A DNA stretch of 64,000 bases from positions 45,533,927-45,597,926 of the forward strand of contig OX104119.1 of the NCBI GenBank assembly GCA_944474755.1, written 5' to 3'. Under the pieces are notes generated by a model, which had not been told where the DNA came from, ran no database searches, and worked only from the letters and a program-made list of their open reading frames with translations. How positions within the stretch are numbered: position 1 is the first letter of the stretch; every line of letters begins with the position of its first letter. The translations under genes and the position numbers were made by a program. This DNA is from Limnoperna fortunei. Lineage: Eukaryota > Mollusca > Bivalvia > Mytilida > Modiolidae. This document shows, one piece after another, positions 57,549 through 64,000 of this stretch.

Positions 57549-57562
57549 CTATAGATGTCCAT
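57549..57562 (-). CDS. Terminal coding exon of the minus-strand gene
   Basis: A strong acceptor (TTATTTTCTTTTTTTCAG on the minus strand) leads into AT GGA CAT CTA TAG. With the preceding exon's final G this reads Asp-Gly-His-Leu-stop, ending the protein after four residues. The 3' UTR follows. Supported by matching phase 1 and the quality of the acceptor; transcript evidence is lacking. Confidence 0.5.
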
Positions 57563-58310
57563 CTGAAAAAAAGAAAATAAATATGCATTTAATAATTCTT
57601 TACCACAGAAAAGGCTTTTCAAAAACAAAACTTCATAGATGAGAGACATATGAAAGCTTAAATCTTAAAGTCTGCACAATTATTTGCAATTTTCATTCCA
57701 CAATTTAAACAAAATTTGCAGTACAATTTTTGTTCAGAAAATTACACAAAATTGTGAAAAATTAATTGGATCTGAATTTGAAAATTTGATAAAACTTTCT
57801 GAGATGATCACATAAGGACTTCTGCTACAAAGTGGTGGGCCCTAATTAAAGTCACAACACTGTTGATTTCCAATTGGTTCCTTTCCAAAAAAAATCCACA
57901 TAAGAGAAAGTTACCACAATTCATTGACATTTTTTGTTAAATATCTCAATAATTAATACATCACTGAAAATATGTTTCATATTGAAAAACCTAGATGAAA
58001 AAGTATGCCCACCCCCCCCCCCACCCCCCGCAGCTGAGAATTAAGGTTGATATGCCAGTGGCTATGTTTACTTACCAAAAGTAAAGTGTGTCTGTAAGAC
58101 ACATATACCCCCTCCCAACCAGCAACACGAGCAAAGTGTTGCAAAGTCTAAAACAGTAAGTTTTAGAAATTTGAATGAATTTCAATATCCATTGGTTCTG
58201 CACTCTTTCATAATGTGTACAAATAGTCTACTAAATACAAATGCTATCTGTAGTTTTGAGAGTATTTCACATAGCTTAGGTGTTTAAATATCCTAACAAA
58301 TATAGCAGTT

Positions 58311-59220
58311 AATTACACAAAATGGGCACCATCTTCTGTAAATGTTCTAAAAAATGACTAAGTTCCAAGTCTGGAAAATTTATAAAAAAATTCTGAAACA
58401 TTTCCATAATAGCAGGTGCACAACTTTATTACGTGTGTAATCTTTCTTTGAAGTTTTAGAGATCTAGGTTGAAAACTGTAGGAGGAGTAGATTACACAAA
58501 ATAGGTACTGTCTTCTGCAAATGTTCTGAAAAATGACTAAGTTCCCAAGTCTGGGAAAGTAGGAAAAAAATCCTGGAACACTTCCATAATAGCAGATGCA
58601 CAACTTCAATACACGTGCAATCTTTCTGTGAAGTTTCAGAAATATGGGTTAAAAACTGTAGGAGTAGTTGATTACACAAAATATGTAACGTCTTCTGTAA
58701 ATGTTCTGAAAAATTAAGTTCTCAGTCTGGAAAATTTGGAACAAAATTCTGGAACACTTCCATAATAGCAAGTGCACAACTTCAATACATGTGCAATCTT
58801 TCTGTGAAGTTTCAGAAATCTGGGTTAAAAATTTAGGAGGAGTTGATTACACAAAATATGTACTGTCTTCTGCAAATATTTTAAAACTGACCAAGTTCCA
58901 AGTCTGGAAAATTAGGAAAAAAATCTGGAACACTTCAATAATAGCAGGTGCACAACTTCAATACATGTGCAGTCTTTCTGTGAAGTTTTAGAGATCAAGG
59001 ATGAAAACTTTAGGAGGAGTTGATTACACAAAATAGTTACCGTCTTCTGCAAATTTTCTGAAAAATGAATACGTTCCCAAGTCTGGAAAATTTGGAAAAA
59101 AAATCCTGGAACACTTCCATAATAGCGGGTGCACAACATCAATACATGTGCAATCTTTTCTGTGAAGTTTCAGAGATCTGGGTTGAAAACTGTAGGAGTT
59201 GACTACACAAAATTGATACC
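58311..59220. repeat. 178-bp tandem array (five units)
   Basis: ATTACACAAAAT marks unit starts at 58312, 58491, 58671, 58846, 59023 and (variant) 59202, spacing 175-180 bp. Each unit has a TCTTCTG(C/T)AAATGTTCTGAA block, a CTTCCATAATAGCAGGTGCA-like block and a CAATCTTTCTGTGAAGTTTC block. The ORFs on both strands are array translations. It lies in the last intron of the minus-strand gene. Confidence 0.95.
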
Positions 59221-59249
59221 TTTTTCCCCGCCCGCCACCCACCCATCCG

Positions 59250-59935
59250 CCCGAGTTCACCAGATTTACCCCACAATCTATAGGCTTCTGATCCACCTAA
59301 TATGAAACAATTTCCCAAAGTTTCATTGAAATCAAATGCAAACTTTTAAAGTTATTGTCCGGAAACATGACAGCGACCTTGAAATTTGACGGATTTCCCC
59401 CCAAATTGATTGGCTTCTTACCAAACTGATATATAACAATATCACAAAGCTTCATTTAAATCGGATCCAAACTTTTTGAGTTAAAGTCCGGAAGCAACAT
59501 TTTTATAAAAATTTCTAGCGAGTTTTGTGGACTGTGACCTTGAAATTTGACTGATTTCCCACAAAATCGATAGGCTTATGATCCGCCTAATATGAAACAA
59601 TTTACCAAAGTTTCATTGAAATCAAATGCAAACTTTCGAAGTTATTTTATGGAATCAACTTTTTAAAAAAAATTTCTAAAGAGTTTCGTGAACTGCAATC
59701 TTGAAATTTGACTTATTTCCCTCAAAATCGATAGGCTTCTTTCCAACCTGATATATAACAATATCTTAAAGTTTCAGTCAAATGGATGCAAACGTTTTTA
59801 GTTATTGTCCGGAAACTTAATGTGTATAGACGAACAGCGGGAGGAACAAACGGCACGAAGGACAGACAGGCAGATAGATGGACACGAGGACCACTATATA
59901 CCCCCAACTCTGTTGGGCCGGGGTATAGAAATGTT
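59250..59935. mobile_element. Repeat element with alternating ~145-bp units and a GC-rich hairpin end
   Basis: Four related units start near 59284, 59411, 59574 and 59737 (ATAGGCTTCT…CAATATGAAACAA-type), with units 1 and 3 and units 2 and 4 most alike, so the higher-order period is about 290 bp. The right end has GGACAGACAGGCAGATAGAT followed by a CTATATACCCC…GGGGTATAG inverted pair around CCCAAC-TCT-GTTGGG (about 59893-59928). This terminal design is common in bivalve non-autonomous elements. It may form one unit with the 178-bp array next to it. Confidence 0.65.
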
Positions 59936-60006
59936 TTATACAAGATATAAAGTAAAAGAGAAAAAGAACAAGGAGATGGTTTTTTTAAATATGTAAGATT
60001 AATTAC

Positions 60007-60117
60007 CAGTATCAGGCATCTTGTTGATTGGTATTGTGCCATTCCTACCCAGAAATACCCTATCCATGTCCTCCTCATGTGGTTCTATACTATCACCATC
60101 ATCCTGAGTCCTTGAAA
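60007..60117 (-). CDS. Penultimate exon of the minus-strand gene (unknown function)
   Basis: 111 nt with acceptor TTTGTTTTGTAG and donor GATACTG|GTAATT on the minus strand, phase 1 at both ends. Only one of three frames is open, and it is the frame that fits the neighbouring exons: SRTQDDGDSIEPHEEDMDRV, then FLGRNGTIPINKMPDT. Acidic and hydrophilic, with no membrane segment. The pattern suggests a cytoplasmic or nuclear tail. No family recognised. Confidence 0.65.
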
Positions 60118-60570
60118 CTACAAAACAAACTGTTATTAAACGCCTTTGTACTCATGTTGTATAAGTTGTAATTAATATTATTATACATGTACTATTATAC
60201 TTTACTATAGAAACGAGCACCATAAAAAATTGATTTTAGAAACAATAACTGCAGGTCTGTAAAATAATTAGTTATTTGTTTGAAGAGCAAAAGTGAGCTA
60301 AATTTGAAAGGGGAAATAGTGTAACCTGTTCAGAAATTTGAACATTCCTTATAATTTAATTTTAACTATAAATCTTTACAATTTTAATGGAAAAAAATAG
60401 CAATGAAGTCATTGCACTATTTGAATTTTAATTGGGTAAGAATAGGTCAGGTGATGAAAGCAAGTAATTTCATTTAATATGGGTTTTCCCATTTGAATTG
60501 GCCAATCACATTTCAGTTTACAACGCAAATTAAATTATTTAGCAAATATTTAATTAATCAATCAAACTAG

Positions 60571-62090
60571 AGGCTCTTAAGAGCCTGTATCTCTCACCTG
60601 AGTTACAAAATTTTTTTAAAGTGACTTTACTTTTTTGCCAATTTTTATATTAAATGATACGAGTTATGCGATGATGCTGTTTCTATGAATGTTGCCATGT
60701 TGAATTTCCTATCAGCAGCAATTTGTAGGACAGTTTCTGAGAAGAAGCCATTTTGCTTTTTCATAGGTTAGTGATATTCCATGGTGGCAGCAATCTTGTA
60801 TTTTGGATCAAACAAAAAACTCAAAATTAGTAGAGGCCCATACAATATCACATATCCTTCTGCCAAGCGGTTTGTGAGGAAACACATTTTAAAATTTCAG
60901 CCAATAAGAACTCATGTGCAGCTCTGACAGCCATGTTGAATTTCCTATTGACTCGAAAAACTTAAAAAAATAAAATTACTATACAAGATCAATTCTGCAT
61001 TATTAGGTTTAATTGTATGGAACAGAAGCTGTTTGTATGATTTTCCAATAGGCTCCTATGTTAAGCTGTGTTCCTTGGTGGCGGCCATCTTGGATTTTGG
61101 ATCTTCACAAAAAACTCAAACTTTGTAGAGGACCATCTAAGGTACATTTATGCAATATTTCACATCAATCTGCATGCCGTTTGTAAAAAAAAGATTTTTG
61201 AAATTTCAGCCAATCAGAAGCCAATAGTGGCCCTGGAAGCCATGTTCAATTTGTAATTGGCTCGAAAAACTCAAAATAAAAAGATATATATCCAACCATC
61301 ATTTTTTTCTTCATAATTTGGCTTCATTGTGTGGAAAAGTTTACGAAAAGAAGTTGTTTGTTTGTTTTTCACATGGGTCCTATGTTAAACTATGTTCTGC
61401 GGTGGTGGATATCTTAGATTTTGGATTGACAATAAAATCTCAAACTTTGTAGAGGACCATCTAAGGTACTTATCTGCAATATTTCAAATCAATCTGCTAA
61501 ACGGTTTATAAGAAGAAGTATTTTGAAATTCAGCCAATCAGAACACATTAGTAGCCATGGAAGCCATTTTCAATTTGCAATTGCCTCGAAAAACTCAAAA
61601 TATTAAGATAAATATCCAACCTTCATTTCTTCATAATTTGGCTTCATTGTGTGGAACAGTTTCCAAAAGGAAGTTGTTTTTATGTTTTTCATATAGGGTC
61701 CTATGTTAAACTATGTCCTGTGATGGCAGCCATCTTCGATTTTGGATTGGCACAAAAAAACTAAAACTTAGAGGACCATCTAAGGTACATTTCTGCAAAA
61801 TTTCAAATCAATCTTACAAGCAGTTTATGGGAAGAAGATTTTTGAAATTCAGCCAATTAAACGCATAAATGGCTCTGACAGCAATGTTTAATATTTGATC
61901 AGCACCAAAAACTCAAACTCTGTACAGAACCACCAAATAAACATTCCTGCAGGTTTGGTTCCAATTGGCCAAGTGGTTTTGGAAAAGAAGATGGAAACGT
62001 GAAAAGTTTACGCCCGACCACAATGTCGACGACGGACGCAAAGTGATGAGAATACCTCACATTGACAGTTGGGTCAGGTGAGCTAATAAA
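60571..62090. mobile_element. Hairpin-ended element with ~300-bp tandem units
   Basis: The left end has the palindrome AGGCTCTTAAGAGCCT (60571-60586) and then CTCACCTGA (60593-60601), which recurs inverted as TCAGGTGAG (62074-62082) at the right end. Inside, ATCTTGGATTTTGGAT-type blocks at about 60792, 61087, 61408 and 61731 mark four units with GGCGGCCATCTTGG, AGAGGACCATCTAAGGTAC and TTTCAGCCAATCAGAA. A terminal hairpin, short subterminal inverted repeats and internal tandem repeats fit a HINE-type (Helentron-derived) element. It lies in an intron of the minus-strand gene. Confidence 0.7.
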
Positions 62091-63014
62091 AACAAATCAT
62101 TTATACTTCATAAATATCTATGAGAGCACTTACAAGACAATTTTTCCTTATACATAATTTACAATTCCAAGGCATATAGCTTCAACAAAAGATATTTTTG
62201 AAAGAAACATTTATTTTAAATTTAATTTAAATCTGATACAAAATGTAGATAAGATAAAATTCAGGCTTGAGAGCACTTTCAAACTGGCTAGATGACAGCC
62301 AAGCATTTATGTCATTGCACCAGGGACAATTAACTGAAATTCTTCCAGTTCAATTGTCTGCAAAAGTCATGTTTTATTGTAATGTTTCAGCAAACACCCC
62401 ACAATACAATTGTATAACAGTCTTAAGTGAAATAAAGTAAGTCAACATGGAAAATTATGTACTTCCCACTACTGTAATCTTGCTTGTAACATAAGTAAAT
62501 AATTGTTAAAGTTAGTAGTTATGCAAGTGTTAAGTGTGATTTGTATGTTTGCCCAACATCCAAAAATATTTAGATATATTCAGTACAGGAACAAGTAAAA
62601 AAAACAATAAATTAACTGGGAAAAGGGATACAGGAACAAAATTTTGACCCCCCCCCCCCTCCCACATACTGTTCAAGTATTGAGAATTTGGTAGGAATGC
62701 AGAATTTAGTTTTTTCAACAAAGGAGCCTACACTTTTTTTTTATTCTACAAAAGGCATCTTTATTGTGTAAATATTCACATCATACACTATGCTCAATGG
62801 TCAGGCTGTCCAAATTATAATCTGACAACCCCACATTGAGAGGGCTTCCCTTATCTGTCATCTAGGAAAGCTGTGTGGGTAAATAATGAGAACCCTATAT
62901 TGTCCATATGTTAATTAATACACCAAATTAGTTAATTATTATCATATCTTATTTCTACAATCTTATTCTTCAAATTGAAATAAAGGTAAAAAACAATAGT
63001 TTCTTTTGTCCTAC
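62091..63014. other. Intron sequence without further features
   Basis: AT-rich with a C-run (62648-62660). No exon or TE motif seen. Confidence 0.5.
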
Positions 63015-63137
63015 CTGGAGCATTATTTTCACTAGGCTGTACAATTAACATGTTGTGTCTATTATGTACTTGTACTGTACCAGATCCAACATTCTGATCC
63101 TCATTTTCACCTTGTGGTATATTCACAATATATGCAT
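63015..63137 (-). CDS. Internal exon of the minus-strand gene (unknown function)
   Basis: 123 nt with acceptor TTTATCGTTACAG and donor GCTCCAG|GTAGGA on the minus strand, phase 1 at both ends. The peptide AYIVNIPQGENEDQNVGSG followed by TVQVHNRHNMLIVQPSENNA is polar, and the next junction codon is Val. Upstream exons are beyond the right edge. Phase agreement across three exons is the main support. Product not recognised. Confidence 0.65.
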
Positions 63138-63218
63138 CTGTAACGATAAATAAGAAATTTACATGATATTCATATTGTGTTCTTGTGGAGACAGTTGTGT
63201 TTACTAGTTCACTATTAA

Positions 63219-63488
63219 GGTATCCGACCCATAATTGAAGTCACCGTTAAATTTTATTTTTAGAACAAGAAATGCAGCTTTATTTACTCAATATATTACT
63301 AATTAATGATACAAAGTAAATATATTTTTTTACTTTGAGTCAATGTTAACAGTTTTGAGGAAAAAAAGTTAGTTGCTCAAATAGTAGTTCCGATGTTTGC
63401 CGAACATTACCGAGGTCTGCTCCATTGACAAACAATGGACATCCGGGACATCAAATATGATCACGTGGTCAATTATGGGTCGGATACC
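63219..63488. mobile_element. ~270-bp MITE with 20-bp TIRs
   Basis: GGTATCCGACCCATAATTGA at the left is exactly inverted as TCAATTATGGGTCGGATACC at the right. TTAA lies on both sides (63215-63218 and 63489-63492), which can be read as a TTAA target (piggyBac type) or a TA target with one more TIR base (Tc1/mariner type). Non-coding. Intron of the minus-strand gene. Confidence 0.85.
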
Positions 63489-63492
63489 TTAA

Positions 63493-64000
63493 ATGCTAAA
63501 TGTCAGGTAGTGATAACCATGTGGTTTTGCACAACTCACTAGACATAAACATTTAATTATATAATACATTTTACTAACATTTTCAAAGTACATAGATAGT
63601 CATTACTGGTAGGGTAGATTAATTTTAATTGTACAAATAATAATTTTCTGATTTTCTCAACATCACATGGTGCCACCTCACAACATGAATTCAAACAGTC
63701 ATTGGGAAAACGGTAAATTTTTAAAAATAAAACTAGGATTCTTTGTTTTTTTAAACGTAGTAATTATGTCATGCATTTAAAAATTAGATTTTAAAGCACT
63801 CCACAGTGAGATTCCATATTTATTTTCAAAGTTGGATTTTCCTGCATGACATAGTGACAGTTCCTACTAAAGCACATTTGTATGACGTATTGGTATGGTA
63901 TGGGTTATATATTATTGTTTAAATATAATATTTCTTTAGAATTAATACTTAAATGTTAGATAAAAAGAATTCTGTATGGTGATGAAAAAAAGCTGTAATG
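63493..64000. other. Intron or flank of the minus-strand gene
   Basis: No exon recognised before the window ends. Confidence 0.5.

Noticed and set aside
58066..58081. 16-nt micro-exon on the minus strand between CTTACAG and GTAAGT
   Set aside because: The donor is good, but the exon is extremely short and would put an immediate stop at the next junction. It lies at the edge of a repeat region.
58358..59296. Several ORFs on both strands
   Set aside because: Translations of the 178-bp tandem array; the same peptide phrases recur in each unit.

Overview
The window looks like AT-rich nuclear DNA of a marine invertebrate, most likely a bivalve mollusc. This is an inference from four things: the repeat types (tRNA-headed SINEs, hairpin-ended elements with internal tandem arrays resembling 'pearl'/Helentron-derived elements, a Gmr1-like Ty3/gypsy element, a Ngaro-like tyrosine-recombinase retroelement), the intron structure, an invertebrate-style Ig receptor, and the absence of any bacterial gene organisation. 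Most of the 64 kb is transposable elements and their nested remains. Only two host genes can be supported, both partial.

Layout. 1-3125: a cluster of hairpin-ended repeats with ~268-bp tandem units rich in ATGGCGGCC-type motifs. 3184-3480: the 3' end of an old LINE. 4760-15810: a decayed CR1/Jockey-group LINE that begins with a 2A-like motif and a PHD-like finger. It is split at 5586 by a young, almost intact Ty3/gypsy element (5587-13317; TSD GATAA; LTRs with about four substitutions) whose integrase lies upstream of reverse transcriptase, as in Gmr1. 15810-20526: AT-rich DNA with little recognisable. 20527-29106: a degenerate Ngaro-like element on the minus strand with split direct repeats (A1-ORFs-B1-A2-B2), an SGNH hydrolase ORF, gag, RT, RNase H and tyrosine recombinase, itself invaded by a plus-strand LINE (about 25390-27106). 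29107-36406: mostly unassigned.

Host genes. On the plus strand, an Ig-domain exon (36407-36724) and a transmembrane/cytoplasmic exon (41985-42592) are phase-compatible and would encode a single-pass Ig receptor whose tail carries several YxxL/I-type tyrosine motifs, one ITIM-like. The signal-peptide exon was not found. The intron holds a SINE with a clean TSD, and a second SINE split by a 5'-truncated L1/Tx1 LINE. On the minus strand, three phase-1 exons (63015-63137, 60007-60117, 57549-57562) form the 3' end of a gene of unknown function that enters from beyond the right edge. Its introns carry a 178-bp tandem array, other bivalve-type repeats and a MITE.

43-54.7 kb holds a 124-bp foldback hairpin with a 9-bp TSD, more SINE copies, a 1.7-kb element made of ~170-bp repeats, a divergent ~1.4-kb tandem duplication and a short TIR element. 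Many apparent ORFs are repeat translations. The nested insertions give a relative chronology: old LINE, then the young Gmr1-like element; old SINE, then L1; tandem duplication, then SINE; Ngaro, then LINE.
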